Assembly: GCF_900090245.1 (NCBI RefSeq)
Contig: NZ_FMDN01000001.1
Location: forward strand, 346,241 to 410,240
Reading direction: 5' to 3'
DNA: 64,000 bases
Source: Micromonospora halophytica
Lineage (GTDB): Bacteria > Actinomycetota > Actinomycetes > Mycobacteriales > Micromonosporaceae
Part shown: piece after piece, positions 15,300 to 28,768 of the stretch
Position numbering within the stretch: position 1 is the first letter of the stretch
Layout of the letters: every line of letters starts with the position of its first letter
Position numbers and translations under genes: made by a program
Notes under the pieces: model-generated
What the model was told of the DNA's origin: nothing
Seen by the model: the letters and a program-made list of their open reading frames with translations, nothing else
Database searches by the model: none

Positions 15300-17807
15300 A
15301 TGGCCTTTCGGACGTGGGGCAGACTGCTGCTCACCGCACTCGGGGTGAGCGTGCTGGCCGGGGCCGGTCAGCTCGGCATCGCGTACGGCTTCGGGATCGT
15401 CCGACTCACCGGCGCGTTCACCGACGGCACCGTCGACCGGTGGCCCGCCCAGCTCGCCTGGGTGGGCTGGTTCGCGGCGTCCGCCGCCGTCGTCGGCGCC
15501 GTGGTCACCGGGCGGCTCGCCCGCCGGGACGGGGTGCCCGAGCAGACGAGCGTGCAACTGGCCATCTCCGGCGCGGCGGCGCTCGGTGCGACCGTCGTCG
15601 CCCCGCTCTGCATGCAACCCGCCCGGGCGGCCGAGCTGAGCACCGTCGACCCGGTCTTCGCCGTCGGCATCTGCGCGGTCGCCGGGGCCGTGGTCGGTGC
15701 GGGGGCCGCCTGCGCGGTGCTGCTGAAGCCGCCGCTGGGCTGGAACATCGCCATGCTGACCGGCGTGGTCTGGCTGGTCGCACTGGTCTCGGTCGCGCCC
15801 GGGCTGTTCTCCGCCGGGCCGCTGCGCACCGTACGCCTCGGCGTGCTGGAGCCGACCTGGCTGGACGCCGACGCCGCACAGCGCCTGGCGATGCTGCTGC
15901 TGCCCACGACGGCGCTGCTCGCCGGCGCGGCGACCGGCGCGCTGGCCCGCTGGCAGGGGCACGTCCCGCTGATCGGCGGGGCCGCCGGCGCGGCCGGCCC
16001 GGTGCTGCTCGCCTTCGCCTATCTGACGGCCGGCCCGGGCGACTCGGCCGACCGCTACCAGCTCGCCCCGTACTACGGGGCGGTCATCGCCGTCGCGGCC
16101 GGCGCGCTCGGCTCGACCGCCGCCACACTGGTGCGCTGGCCGCTCGTCCCGGCGCGCCCGAATGACGGGGCGATCGCGCCCACCGACATCCTGCGCCCCC
16201 TCCCCGGCGGGCCGACGACGGCGACCGCCGGGGCGACCACGGTCGACCTGGTGAACACGGCCGGCGGGGCCCGGACCGCCGCACCCGGGCAGCCGGGAGC
16301 CGCCACCCCGGCGCACTGGGACTGGCCGGTCACGCCCGGTTCCCCCACCCCCGCGCCCGACCCTTCCGGAACGCCGCCCGCCCCGGCCGCCGACGGCCGT
16401 CCCACCGCCCCGCTCCCGGTCGACCCGTCCCCGGCGCAGGCCGCGACCCCGCCGACGGCCGACCCGCTGGTCGAGGCCGAGGCGTCCGCCGTGACCGGTA
16501 CGTCCAGGCCGCCCGCCGCCCCGGCCTCCGCACCGGTTCCGGCTCCCGACCCGACGTCGCCACGGGCGGGCCGCGGCGATCACCGTGAACCACCGGTCGT
16601 CCTCGGGGACGCACCGGCCGCCGCCCCGGCGGCGGGTTCCGTCAGCCCACCGGGCGACGCCGCGCCGGTGGACTCCGACACGGTGGGGCCGAACCCCGCA
16701 GGACCGGCCGCGGTGGAACCGGTGGCCTCCACCGATGTGGCCGCCCCAGACCCCACGCCGGATTCCCCGCTCCCGTCGACCGGCGCGACCGGCACCGGCC
16801 CCCGGGCCGAGCCGGTGGAAAGCGGCCCGGGCGTCGCACCCCGACCGCGGCCGAAGCGGCCCCGCAAGGCCCGCGCCACCGAGGCCGACCCGACGGCACC
16901 AGGCCGGCCGACCGCCACGCCGACCGACCAGACATCGGGGCTGCCGCCGACCGACCCGGCGTCGGGTGCTCCGGCCGAGCCCACACCGGTCACACCGGCC
17001 GGATCCACCGCCACCACGCCGGCCGGGTCGGCACCGGCCGCGAGTGCGGCGACATCCGGCCGGGACACCGAGGAGACCGCCCCCCGCCGCGCCACCCCGA
17101 CGGCCCGCACCGACGGCCCCACTCCGCGCGCCCCCCGGCAGCCGACCGGAAGCACCACCGAGGAACCGACCGGGAGCATCGCCGCAGACCCGGCCGGGAG
17201 CACCACCGGAGCCGGCCCGACGGCCACCGGCGACGCCACGAACCGGCCGGCCGGCACCGGTGGGCCCGGCGTCGACGGCGAGCGGACCGGGATGGGCGCG
17301 GCCGGCGTACCCGTCGCCCCGCCGGCCGCCGCGGAGCCGGTGCCCCGCCCGCGACACCGACTGCCCGACCTGGCCAGCGCGGGCGACTGGGAGGCCTTCG
17401 GCGTCCGCACCTCCCCCGCCGGTGGGACGCTGCCCTTCCCCGCCCCGCCCCCGGACGCGGCGGCCCCGAAGCCGGTCGCCTTCCGCTGGGACGCCGACGT
17501 CGCGGATCCCGCTGCCGCCGCCCCGGCCGACGACCGGCACACCGGCGCGACGGCCGGCCCGTCCGCCACACCCGCCGACGCGGAACCCGCCACCACGGCC
17601 CGGCCCCGGCGCGGCCTGTTCCGGCGTGGCAAGGGCAAGGGCGGCGACCCGGCCCCGGAGGTTCCGGAGAGCGAGCCGCTGGCCGCGCAGGACGAGGAAT
17701 TCGTCGACTGGGTCGCCGGGCTGAGCAAGCCGCTGGCCGACAACGAGCCGGAGCGGGAGAGCGGCCGCCGGTCACTGCGGTCCAGCGGCCGCCACCACCG
17801 GGACTGA
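15300..17807 (+). CDS. Polytopic membrane protein with long disordered Pro/Ala/Thr-rich tail, function unknown
   Basis: 835 residues. The first 280 or so hold about eight hydrophobic segments (for example LLLTALGVSVLAGAGQLGIA, AWVGWFAASAAVVGAVVTG, MLTGVVWLVALVSVAPGLF). The following 500 residues are low-complexity Pro/Ala/Thr/Gly with no fold visible. The last 60 residues change character: PRRGLFRRGKGKG, then the acidic peptide QDEEFVDWVAGLSKPLADN. That ordered end looks like a docking peptide. I recognise no characterised family; similar proteins without known function would be expected in Micromonosporaceae. A GTG at 15291 is an alternative start. It is convergent with thiC. Confidence 0.75.
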   Translation: MAFRTWGRLLLTALGVSVLAGAGQLGIAYGFGIVRLTGAFTDGTVDRWPAQLAWVGWFAASAAVVGAVVTGRLARRDGVPEQTSVQLAISGAAALGATVVAPLCMQPARAAELSTVDPVFAVGICAVAGAVVGAGAACAVLLKPPLGWNIAMLTGVVWLVALVSVAPGLFSAGPLRTVRLGVLEPTWLDADAAQRLAMLLLPTTALLAGAATGALARWQGHVPLIGGAAGAAGPVLLAFAYLTAGPGDSADRYQLAPYYGAVIAVAAGALGSTAATLVRWPLVPARPNDGAIAPTDILRPLPGGPTTATAGATTVDLVNTAGGARTAAPGQPGAATPAHWDWPVTPGSPTPAPDPSGTPPAPAADGRPTAPLPVDPSPAQAATPPTADPLVEAEASAVTGTSRPPAAPASAPVPAPDPTSPRAGRGDHREPPVVLGDAPAAAPAAGSVSPPGDAAPVDSDTVGPNPAGPAAVEPVASTDVAAPDPTPDSPLPSTGATGTGPRAEPVESGPGVAPRPRPKRPRKARATEADPTAPGRPTATPTDQTSGLPPTDPASGAPAEPTPVTPAGSTATTPAGSAPAASAATSGRDTEETAPRRATPTARTDGPTPRAPRQPTGSTTEEPTGSIAADPAGSTTGAGPTATGDATNRPAGTGGPGVDGERTGMGAAGVPVAPPAAAEPVPRPRHRLPDLASAGDWEAFGVRTSPAGGTLPFPAPPPDAAAPKPVAFRWDADVADPAAAAPADDRHTGATAGPSATPADAEPATTARPRRGLFRRGKGKGGDPAPEVPESEPLAAQDEEFVDWVAGLSKPLADNEPERESGRRSLRSSGRHHRD

Positions 17808-17820
17808 GTACGACACGCAA

Positions 17821-17853
17821 CGGGGCCGGGACGTCCGAGACGTCCCGGCCCCG
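17821..17853. terminator. Bidirectional terminator hairpin before thiC
   Basis: Perfect 15-bp inverted repeat (17821-17835 and 17839-17853) with a 3-nt loop, in the 59-bp gap between the convergent membrane-protein gene and thiC. It can end transcription from both sides, including the long thi operon. Confidence 0.8.
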
Positions 17854-17866
17854 CCGCACTCGATCG

Positions 17867-22067
<4,201 letters not shown>

Positions 22068-22077
<10 letters not shown>

Positions 22078-23222
22078 GTGCGCTCCTCCTCGGTGCTCGA
22101 TTCGGGTCCGGCGGGCCCGACCCGGGCCGACCCCGGGTGCGTGGCGTCGGGCGGGCCGAACCGGTCCGGCGTGAACGGCGCGAGCAGCGGGTCCGCCTCC
22201 CCGGTGACGACCAGCTCGGTGATCAGATCGGCGGTGACCGGGGTGAGCACGATGCCGTGCCGGTGGTGCCCGGTCGCGACCAGCACACCGGGGTGGCCGG
22301 GCAGCGGACCGAGGATCGGCGCGTTGTCCGGGGTGCCGGGGCGCAGCCCGGCGGACGCCTCCACCAGGTCGTACTCGGCCAGGTCGGGGACCAGGTCGAC
22401 GGCGGCGCGGAGCAGACGCAGCACCGCGCCGGCGGTCACCTCGGTGTCGGCACGTTCCTCGACGGTCGCCCCGACCACCACCTCGCCGTCGGCGCGGGGC
22501 ACCAGGTAGACCGACTCGCCGTCGGCGTACCCCCGGATCACGTGCCGGAAGTCCGGCGCGGCGCGATCGGGCGCACGCAGCCGCAGCACCTGCCCCTTCA
22601 CCGGCCGCACGGGCAGGCCGGTGAGGGCGGCGGCACCGCAGCCGGCGGCGACCACGGTGACCCGGGCGTCCACGTCGGCGAGCCGGGCGACCGGGCCGGG
22701 GGGCAGCGTGGCGCCGGCCCGCTCGGCCGCCGACCGCAACGCGACGACCAGCCGGCGCGGGTCGACCTGGTGGTCACCGGGCGCGACCGCACCGCCGCGC
22801 ACCCGGGGCGCCAACGCCGGCTCGCGGTCGCGCAGCTGCGAGGGGCGCAGTGGGGTGATCGGCAGTCCCAGCCCCTGCTGGTACGACCACAGCCGGCGTG
22901 CCTCGGCCAGGTCGTCCGAGGTCAGCCCGACGACCAGGGTGCCCTCGGTCCGGTGGCCGAACTCGACTCCGGCGGCCTGGGCCAGCTCGGCGGCGAAGCC
23001 GGGCCAGCGGGCGGCGGACTCGGCGAGCAGCCCGGTCAGCTCGTGTTCCCCGAAGTACGCCTCGGCGACCGGGGAGAGCATCCCGGCGGCGACGTGCGAG
23101 GCGCCGGAACCCGGGGCGGGATCGTGGACGACGACACGCAGCCCACGCGACGCGCACCGCCACGCGATCGCCAGCCCGACCGGTCCCGCCCCCACGACGG
23201 CGACGTCCGGCCGGGTCAGCAC
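22068..23222 (-). CDS. thiO: Glycine oxidase ThiO
   Basis: FAD enzyme that oxidises glycine to the imine used by ThiG, the aerobic alternative to ThiH. 384 residues. The dinucleotide fold VAVVGAGPVGLAIAWRCA is at the N-terminus, then GSGASHVAAGMLSPVAEAYF, VKGQVLRL, and the C-terminal FAD part ASAGLRPGTPDNAPILGPL. The GTG at 23222 overlaps the end of thiE by seven bases. No thiH is present, so this organism uses the oxygen-dependent route. Confidence 0.94.
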
Positions 23223-23842
23223 GTCAGTGCCTCGACGAGCGCGGCGGTCGTACGGGCGGGATCGGGGCTGGCGGAGAGCGCCCCGACCACCGCCACCCCG
23301 TACGCCCCGGCGGCCCGCAGCTCGGGCACCGATTCGGCGGTCACCCCGCCGATGGCGATCACCGGCACGTTCACCGCCCCGGCGACGGCGCGTACCCCGG
23401 CCGGACCGATCGGGTCGGGCAGGCCGGCCTTGGTGGCGGTCGTGTGGCAGGGGCCGACGCCCAGATAGCTGGCCCCGGCGGCGACCGCCCCGGCGGCCGT
23501 TCCCGGCTCCCGGGCGGTCGCGCCGAGCACGGCGGTGGGGCCGAGCACCCGGCGGGCCGCCGCCACCGGCAGGTCCTCCGCGCCGACGTGCCCGCCGGCG
23601 GCACCCACCGCGAGGGCGACGTGCAGCCGGTCGTTGACCAGGCACGTCGCCCCGTACGGCACGCAGAGCGCAAGCACCCGCCGGGCCAGGTCGTACGCCT
23701 CGCGGTCGGTGGCGTCGTCGGTGACCCGGACCTGGACGACCAGTTCGGCGCGGGCCACCGGCAGGGCGGCGCGCAGCACGGCGAGCGGATCGCGCCCCGG
23801 CCGGGTGTCGGTGATCAGATGCAGTCGTCCGAGGGACGGCAC
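23216..23842 (-). CDS. thiE: Thiamine-phosphate synthase
   Basis: Joins HMP-pyrophosphate and thiazole phosphate to thiamine phosphate. 208 residues. It keeps the ThiE motifs LHLITDTR, CLVNDRLHVALAVGAAGGHVG, and VGPCHTTATKAG followed by VPVIAIGGVTAESVPEL. One variation is VQVRVTD where most members have QxRxK. It is the first gene of the operon. The GTG at 23842 follows AGGGAGGA, which lies at the 3' end of the TPP aptamer, so ligand binding probably blocks ribosome access. Confidence 0.93.
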   Translation of the reverse strand: MPSLGRLHLITDTRPGRDPLAVLRAALPVARAELVVQVRVTDDATDREAYDLARRVLALCVPYGATCLVNDRLHVALAVGAAGGHVGAEDLPVAAARRVLGPTAVLGATAREPGTAAGAVAAGASYLGVGPCHTTATKAGLPDPIGPAGVRAVAGAVNVPVIAIGGVTAESVPELRAAGAYGVAVVGALSASPDPARTTAALVEALTC

Positions 23843-23852
23843 GGCAACACTC

Positions 23853-23937
23853 CTCCCTGCGCCGGCATTACCCGGATCAGGTTCGACGGTCGGGGGCTTC
23901 AGCCCCCCTCTCAGCCCGGTGCACCGGGCTCCCGTGG
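23853..23937 (-). ncRNA. TPP riboswitch (THI element)
   Basis: On the minus strand the leader of thiE shows the conserved TPP aptamer pieces in order: a GGGAG start, GGGCTGAGAG (CUGAGA loop), a variable GC hairpin GGGGGGCTGAAGCCCCC, then ACCGTCGAACCTGATC, CGGGTAATGCCGGCG and CAGGGAGG. The ribosome site of thiE overlaps the 3' end, which fits translational control. It should repress the whole seven-gene operon when thiamine pyrophosphate is plentiful. The promoter should lie around 23960-24100. Confidence 0.95.
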
Positions 23938-24109
23938 GTCACTTGCGGGCCTACCGTACGACGTCCGTCCGGACGGCGGAAGACTGGGTGACGTTTTTCC
24001 CACTGACCGTCCGCTGTCGACGGCAGGGGCGGCACGTGACCGTCCGGCCCGACGGAGCGCTGATCGCGGCGGCGGCGGGCAGCAGCCGGCGCGCGGGGCG
24101 GAATGCGAG

Positions 24110-25063
24110 TCAGAGAACGGCGTCGAGGGCGTCCAGGTCCTCGTCGGTGGGCTGCCACTGCCCTGCCGCGGCGTTGTCGCGTACCTGCTCGGGGGTGGTG
24201 GCACCGGCGATCACCGAGGTCACCGCGGGCCGGGCGGCGAGCCCGCCGATGGCCACCTGGAGCAGGGTCAGCCCCCGCTCGGTGGCGTACTCCTCGATCG
24301 CCTCGATGGTGTCCCAGTTCGCGGCGGCGAGGCGCTGGGCGTACCGGCCGCCGCCGGAGAGCCGGCTGCCGGCGGGCGGGGCCTCACCGCGCTTGTACTT
24401 GCCGGTGAGCAGGCCGTTGGCGAGGGGGAAGAACGGCAGCATGCCCAGGCCGAACCGCTCGCAGGCGGGGATCACCTCGGCCTCGACGTCCCGGTGGAGC
24501 AGGTTGTAGTGGTTCTGGGCACTGATGAACCGGGTGCGGCCCTGCGAGGACGCCGTCCAGTCCGCGTCGGCGATCTGCCAGCCGGCGAAGTTGGAGTTGC
24601 CCAGGTAGCGGACCTTGCCGGCGCGGACCAGGTCGTCCAGCGCAGCGAGCGTCTCGTCGATCGGGGTGCCCGGGTCGGGCTCGTGCATCTGGTACAGGTC
24701 GATGTGGTCGGTGCCGAGCCGGCGCAGCGACGCCTCCACCGCGCGGGCGATGTAGCGGCGCGCGCCCCGGGCACCGAAGTCCGGGCCGTTCAGGCCGTGC
24801 ATGTCCATGCCGAACTTGGTGGCCACCACCACGTCGTCGCGGCGGCCCTTCAGCGCCTGCCCGAGCAGTTCCTCGGAGCCGCCCTGCGGCTCGCCGTAGA
24901 TGTCGGCGGTGTCGAAGAAGGTGATCCCGGCGTCGAGCGCGGCGTCCACGACCGCGCGGGTGCCGTCGAGGTCGAGCTTGCGGCCGAAGTTGTTGCAGCC
25001 GATGCCGACCACGGACACCACGAGCCCGGAGTCGCCCAGCCGGCGGTAGGTCATCTCAGTCAC
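24110..25063 (-). CDS. Aldo/keto reductase
   Basis: NADPH-dependent (alpha/beta)8 reductase of 317 residues. Family marks are the catalytic Asp and Tyr in ITFFDTADIYG, Lys in VVATKFGM, His in LYQMHEPDPG, and the cofactor segments VRYLGNSNFAGWQI and LQVAIGGLAARPAVTSVIAGAT. The GTG at 25063 (VTEMTYRRLGDSG) follows GGTGGAT and was preferred. The ATG at 25054 is an alternative. The substrate is unknown. It is monocistronic by spacing, 169 bases before the TPP leader and 92 bases after the ABC-F gene. Confidence 0.88.
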   Translation of the reverse strand: MTEMTYRRLGDSGLVVSVVGIGCNNFGRKLDLDGTRAVVDAALDAGITFFDTADIYGEPQGGSEELLGQALKGRRDDVVVATKFGMDMHGLNGPDFGARGARRYIARAVEASLRRLGTDHIDLYQMHEPDPGTPIDETLAALDDLVRAGKVRYLGNSNFAGWQIADADWTASSQGRTRFISAQNHYNLLHRDVEAEVIPACERFGLGMLPFFPLANGLLTGKYKRGEAPPAGSRLSGGGRYAQRLAAANWDTIEAIEEYATERGLTLLQVAIGGLAARPAVTSVIAGATTPEQVRDNAAAGQWQPTDEDLDALDAVL

Positions 25064-25155
25064 GAGATCCACCCTATGCCGGCCCACCCGGCCGTACCGG
25101 GCCGGTCGCCGGGGCCGGGCTGCCCGTCCATCCGCCCCGGGCGGCCGGCTCGACG

Positions 25156-26835
25156 TCAGGCGGCGACGTCCCACACCGGCTCGGGCGTCTCCACCACCTC
25201 GCCGTCGCCCCGGAACAGCACGAACCGGTCGAAGGAGCGGGTGAACCAGCGGTCGTGGGTGACCGCGACGACCGTCCCGGAGAACGCGGCCATCCCCGCC
25301 TCCAACGCCTCTGCCGACGCGAGGTCCAGGTTGTCGGTGGGCTCGTCGAGCAGCAGGAGGGTCGCCCCGGACAGCTCCAGCAGCAGCACCAGGAACCGTG
25401 CCTGCTGGCCACCGGAGAGGGTGCCGAAGCGCTGGTCGCCCTGGCCGGCCAGCTCGTACCGGCTGAGCGCGGCCATCGCCGCGTGCCGGTCCATGCCGGC
25501 CCGGTGCTCGTCGCCCCGCCAGAGGATCTCGACCAGCGTCTTCTCCATCAGCTCCGGCCGGTCGTGGGTCTGGGAGAAGTGGCCGGGGCGGACCCGGGCG
25601 CCGAGGCGGGCCACCCCGTCGTGGGCGACGGGGGCGAGCGCCGCCGCGCCGACCGGGGTCTGCGCCGGGTCGGGGTCGGTGCCGCCCCGGGCCAGCAGCC
25701 GCAGGAAGTGCGACTTGCCCGTGCCGTTCGCGCCGAGTACGGCGACCCGGTCGCCGTACCAGAGTTCCAGGTCGAAGGGGTAGGTGAGGCCGTCCAGCTC
25801 CAGCTGCTCGCAGACAACCGCGCGCTTGCCGGTCCGCCCGCCGGCCAGCCGCATCCGGATGTCCTGGTCCTTCGGGGGTACCGGCGGCGGCCCGGCCTCC
25901 TCGAACTTGCGCAGCCGGGTCTGCGCGGCCTGGTACCGCGACGCCATCCCGTCGTTGTACGCCGCCTTCTGCTTGTACATCAGCATCAGCTCACGCAGCT
26001 TCTGGTGCTCCTCGTCCCAGCGGCGGCGCAGCTCGTCGAGGCGGGCGTGCCGGGCCACCCGCGCGTCGTGCCAGCTCGCGAAGCCGCCCGGGTGCACCCA
26101 GGCGCTGCCGCCCTCGACGGCCACCACCCGGTCGGCGGTCTGCGCCAGCAGCTCGCGGTCGTGCGAGACGTACAGCACGGACTTGCCGGACTCGCGCAGC
26201 CGCGCCTCCAACCACCGTTTGCCGGGCACGTCGAGGAAGTTGTCCGGCTCGTCGAGGAGCAGCACCTCCTCGGTGCCGCGCAGCAGCAGCTCCAGGGCGA
26301 ACCGTTTCTGCTGGCCGCCGGAGAGGGTACGCACCGGACGGTCCCGGGTGGCGTCCCACGGCAGGTCCAGCACGATGGTGGCGACGGTGTCGAAGAGCAC
26401 CTCGGCGTCGTACCCGCCGGCCTCGCCCCAGGCGGCGAGCGCATCCGCGTACGCCAGCTGGGCCTTGCCTGCGGCGGTGCTGTACTTGCCGCGCAGCTCG
26501 GCCGCCCGCATGGCCGCCTCGGTCGCGGCGAGCCGGTGGCCGGCGTCGCGCAGCGGCGGCGGGGCGAGCGAGAGCGCCAGGTCGGCGAGGGTGGACTCGT
26601 CCCCGATCATGCCGATGAACTGCCGCATCACGCCGAGGCCGCCGGAGCGCGCGACCACCCCGGTCCGCACCGGAAGGTCGCCGGCGACCATCCGCAGCAG
26701 GGTGGTCTTCCCCGCTCCGTTCGGGCCGACCAGGGCGACCTTGGCGCCCTCACCCACCCGGAAGGACACGTCGGCGAAGAGCTCCCGACCGTCCGGGAGG
26801 ATGTGCCCGACGCCTGCCACGTCCACGTAACCCAC
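25156..26835 (-). CDS. ABC-F family ATPase (translation factor/ribosome-protection type)
   Basis: Soluble protein of 559 residues with two ABC ATPase cassettes and no membrane segments. First cassette: GPNGAGKTT, signature LSGGQQKRF, Walker B VLLLDEPDNFLD. Linker rich in charged helices (RRRWDEEHQKLRELMLMYKQ). Second cassette: GANGTGKSH, LSGGQQARF, LLLLDEPTDNLD. Such proteins bind the ribosomal E site and aid translation or protect against ribosome-targeting antibiotics. Which of the two applies cannot be told here. The GTG at 26835 gives MGYVDVAGVGHILPDG. A methyltransferase gene lies 41 bases upstream on the same strand and may be co-transcribed. Confidence 0.87.
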   Translation of the reverse strand: MGYVDVAGVGHILPDGRELFADVSFRVGEGAKVALVGPNGAGKTTLLRMVAGDLPVRTGVVARSGGLGVMRQFIGMIGDESTLADLALSLAPPPLRDAGHRLAATEAAMRAAELRGKYSTAAGKAQLAYADALAAWGEAGGYDAEVLFDTVATIVLDLPWDATRDRPVRTLSGGQQKRFALELLLRGTEEVLLLDEPDNFLDVPGKRWLEARLRESGKSVLYVSHDRELLAQTADRVVAVEGGSAWVHPGGFASWHDARVARHARLDELRRRWDEEHQKLRELMLMYKQKAAYNDGMASRYQAAQTRLRKFEEAGPPPVPPKDQDIRMRLAGGRTGKRAVVCEQLELDGLTYPFDLELWYGDRVAVLGANGTGKSHFLRLLARGGTDPDPAQTPVGAAALAPVAHDGVARLGARVRPGHFSQTHDRPELMEKTLVEILWRGDEHRAGMDRHAAMAALSRYELAGQGDQRFGTLSGGQQARFLVLLLELSGATLLLLDEPTDNLDLASAEALEAGMAAFSGTVVAVTHDRWFTRSFDRFVLFRGDGEVVETPEPVWDVAA

Positions 26836-26876
26836 GCCGGCATCCTGCCGGAGCGGCCGGGGCGGGCGACACCGGA

Positions 26877-27491
26877 TTACCGGGTGACCCGCAGCACCCG
26901 GTAGCCCTTCTGGCTGGCCGGCCGGTCGACCTGCCAGCCTTCGTCGACGAGCCAGCGGTGCAGCGAGTCGCCGCCGAGGTGGCGGGCGACCACCAGCCAG
27001 GCCACCCCGTCCGGGGCGAGCCGGGGCAGCCAGCGGCGCAGCAGCTCGTGCAGCTCGGCCTTGCCGATGCGGATCGGCGGGTTGGACCAGATCTGGGTGA
27101 AGGTGACGCCTGCGGGCACCTCGTCCGGGGCGACCGCGCGGATCCGGTCGGCGGCGCCGACCCGGCGCGCGTTCTCGGCGGTCAGGGCGCGGGCCCGCTC
27201 GTTGACGTCGACCGCCCAGACGGTGACGGCGGGCGCGGTGGTGGCGAGCACGCAGCTGATCGGTCCGAACCCGGAGCCGATGTCGAGCAGGTTGCCGCCG
27301 GTGCCGGCGGCCGGCAGCTCGGCCTTGCGCAGCAGCACCGCGGTGCCGGGGTCGAGCCGGGCGGCGGAGAAGACCCCGCTGGCGGAGGCGAGGGTGTAGT
27401 CGCGCCCGGCGACGTGGAACTCGACCTCCCGCGGGTGGGCCGCGGCGGTGGGTTCGGTGGAGAAGTAGTGGTCGCCGGTCACGACGGGCAT
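26877..27491 (-). CDS. Class I SAM methyltransferase, RsmC-like
   Basis: A 204-residue methyltransferase of the small-domain (MTS) type. It has SAM motif I NLLDIGSGFGPISCVLA, the acidic loop VWAVDVNERAR, and the catalytic SNPPIRIGK that matches the NPP motif of guanine-N2 rRNA methyltransferases such as RsmC. The N-terminal HYFSTEPTAAAHPREVEF is the typical extension of the actinobacterial group. A 16S rRNA target is the likely role by family. The start could instead be the ATG at 27566, which has GAGGG five bases upstream and adds 25 residues. Confidence 0.82.
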   Translation of the reverse strand: MPVVTGDHYFSTEPTAAAHPREVEFHVAGRDYTLASASGVFSAARLDPGTAVLLRKAELPAAGTGGNLLDIGSGFGPISCVLATTAPAVTVWAVDVNERARALTAENARRVGAADRIRAVAPDEVPAGVTFTQIWSNPPIRIGKAELHELLRRWLPRLAPDGVAWLVVARHLGGDSLHRWLVDEGWQVDRPASQKGYRVLRVTR

Positions 27492-27607
27492 TCTCGCACC
27501 GGCCCGGAGCCGGGTCGCGGTCGCCTCGGTCGGCAGGATCCGACGCGCCGTACCACAATTTCCCATTATTACCCTCTAAAGGGACAATGACCCCTACTCT
27601 AGCTCAC

Positions 27608-28702
27608 ATGGTGTATCGGTACGAGTCCGATGAGGACGCCTTCGTGGAACATCCGGGGTCCCGGTCGGACCTGCCGGACGTCGCCCCCGGCCCGCCCGCG
27701 CCCGCCGGGCCGTCCCCGTCCCGCTTCCCCACCCCGTCGCTGCCCCGGGCCACCCCGCCGGCACTCGGGGCCCCCGAGCCGGCCCCCGCCGCCGAGCCAC
27801 TGCCGCGCCCCGAGCCGTTCCCCGTCCGCTCGTCCGTCCAGGTCCCACCGCCGCCACCCACCCAGGGGTACGCCCCCACGGAACCACTGGACCTGCCCCG
27901 GTCCCGCCGTTCCGGGCGGGGCGGCGGCCGGCTCTGGCAGGTGCTCGTCGGCGGCGCGGCCGTGCTGGTGCTGCTGGCGCTCTGCGGTCTCGGCGCAGCC
28001 GCCCTGCTGGTGGAGCGCAACTCCGACACCGACCGGGCTGCCCCCGGCGCGTCGGCCAGCGCGGCGGCCCTCACCCCGGAACCGTCCTCCGGGGACCTGG
28101 ACTCCCGCGACACCGACCAGCAGCCGCTCACCGCCAAGGAGGTGTTCCCCGGCAAGAAGCTGGTGGTCGCCGACGGGCAGCCCGCGTACGAGGTGCTGAA
28201 GACGCACTCCGGCGGCAGCTGCGCGGTGGCGGCCACCGGGGAGATCGCCGACCTGCTGGGCCTTCTCGGGTGCAGCCAGGTCGTCCGGGCCACCCTCCGC
28301 TCCCCCGACCGCGAGCACCTGGTCACCGCCGGCCTGCTCAACCTGCCCGACGCGGCCACCGCCCAACGCGCCCGGGACCGGATCCGGCAGATGCTCGACG
28401 CGCGGCAGGGCCGCTTCCGGGGCCTGGCCGCCGGCGAGGACACCGAGGCGATCACCACCGCCGCCGCCCGGGTCGGCTGGCAGGTACGCGGCCACTACGT
28501 CGCCTACTGCCTCGTCGTACGAGCCGACGGCGACGCCGTACCGGCCGGCGACGGCACCGTCCGCGAGATCCTCTACGACATGATCGAACTGCACCTCAAC
28601 CGGGGAGTGCTCGACCGGCGGGCGGCCGGCGGCACGGCCGTGCAGCCCACCGCCGGGAGCCGCGACTCCGACCAGAACGGCGAGGAACTCCCCGGCGACT
28701 GA
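27608..28702 (+). CDS. Membrane-anchored protein with Pro-rich N-terminus, function unknown
   Basis: 364 residues. The first 110 are proline-rich and presumably cytoplasmic. One transmembrane helix follows (LWQVLVGGAAVLVLLALCGL). The rest is outside, with an Ala/Ser linker and then a folded domain from about residue 165 (EVFPGKKLVVADGQPAYEVL, LLGLLGCSQVVRATLRS, GRFRGLAAGEDTEAITTAA). I do not recognise the domain. The ATG at 27608 has no ribosome site. TACTCT at 27595-27600 could be the -10 box of a leaderless transcript. An in-frame ATG at 27587 is the alternative. It is divergent from the methyltransferase gene. Confidence 0.7.
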   Translation: MVYRYESDEDAFVEHPGSRSDLPDVAPGPPAPAGPSPSRFPTPSLPRATPPALGAPEPAPAAEPLPRPEPFPVRSSVQVPPPPPTQGYAPTEPLDLPRSRRSGRGGGRLWQVLVGGAAVLVLLALCGLGAAALLVERNSDTDRAAPGASASAAALTPEPSSGDLDSRDTDQQPLTAKEVFPGKKLVVADGQPAYEVLKTHSGGSCAVAATGEIADLLGLLGCSQVVRATLRSPDREHLVTAGLLNLPDAATAQRARDRIRQMLDARQGRFRGLAAGEDTEAITTAAARVGWQVRGHYVAYCLVVRADGDAVPAGDGTVREILYDMIELHLNRGVLDRRAAGGTAVQPTAGSRDSDQNGEELPGD

Positions 28703-28717
28703 CCCGCCCACCCGCCA

Positions 28718-28760
28718 GCACGGCGGCCCGGCCCGCACCCCGCGGACCGGGCCGCCGTGC
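28718..28760. terminator. Bidirectional terminator between the anchored protein and truA
   Basis: Perfect 14-bp inverted repeat (28718-28731 and 28747-28760) with a 15-nt loop in the 66-bp gap between convergent genes. No T-tract. Confidence 0.75.
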
Positions 28761-28768
28761 ACCGCGGG

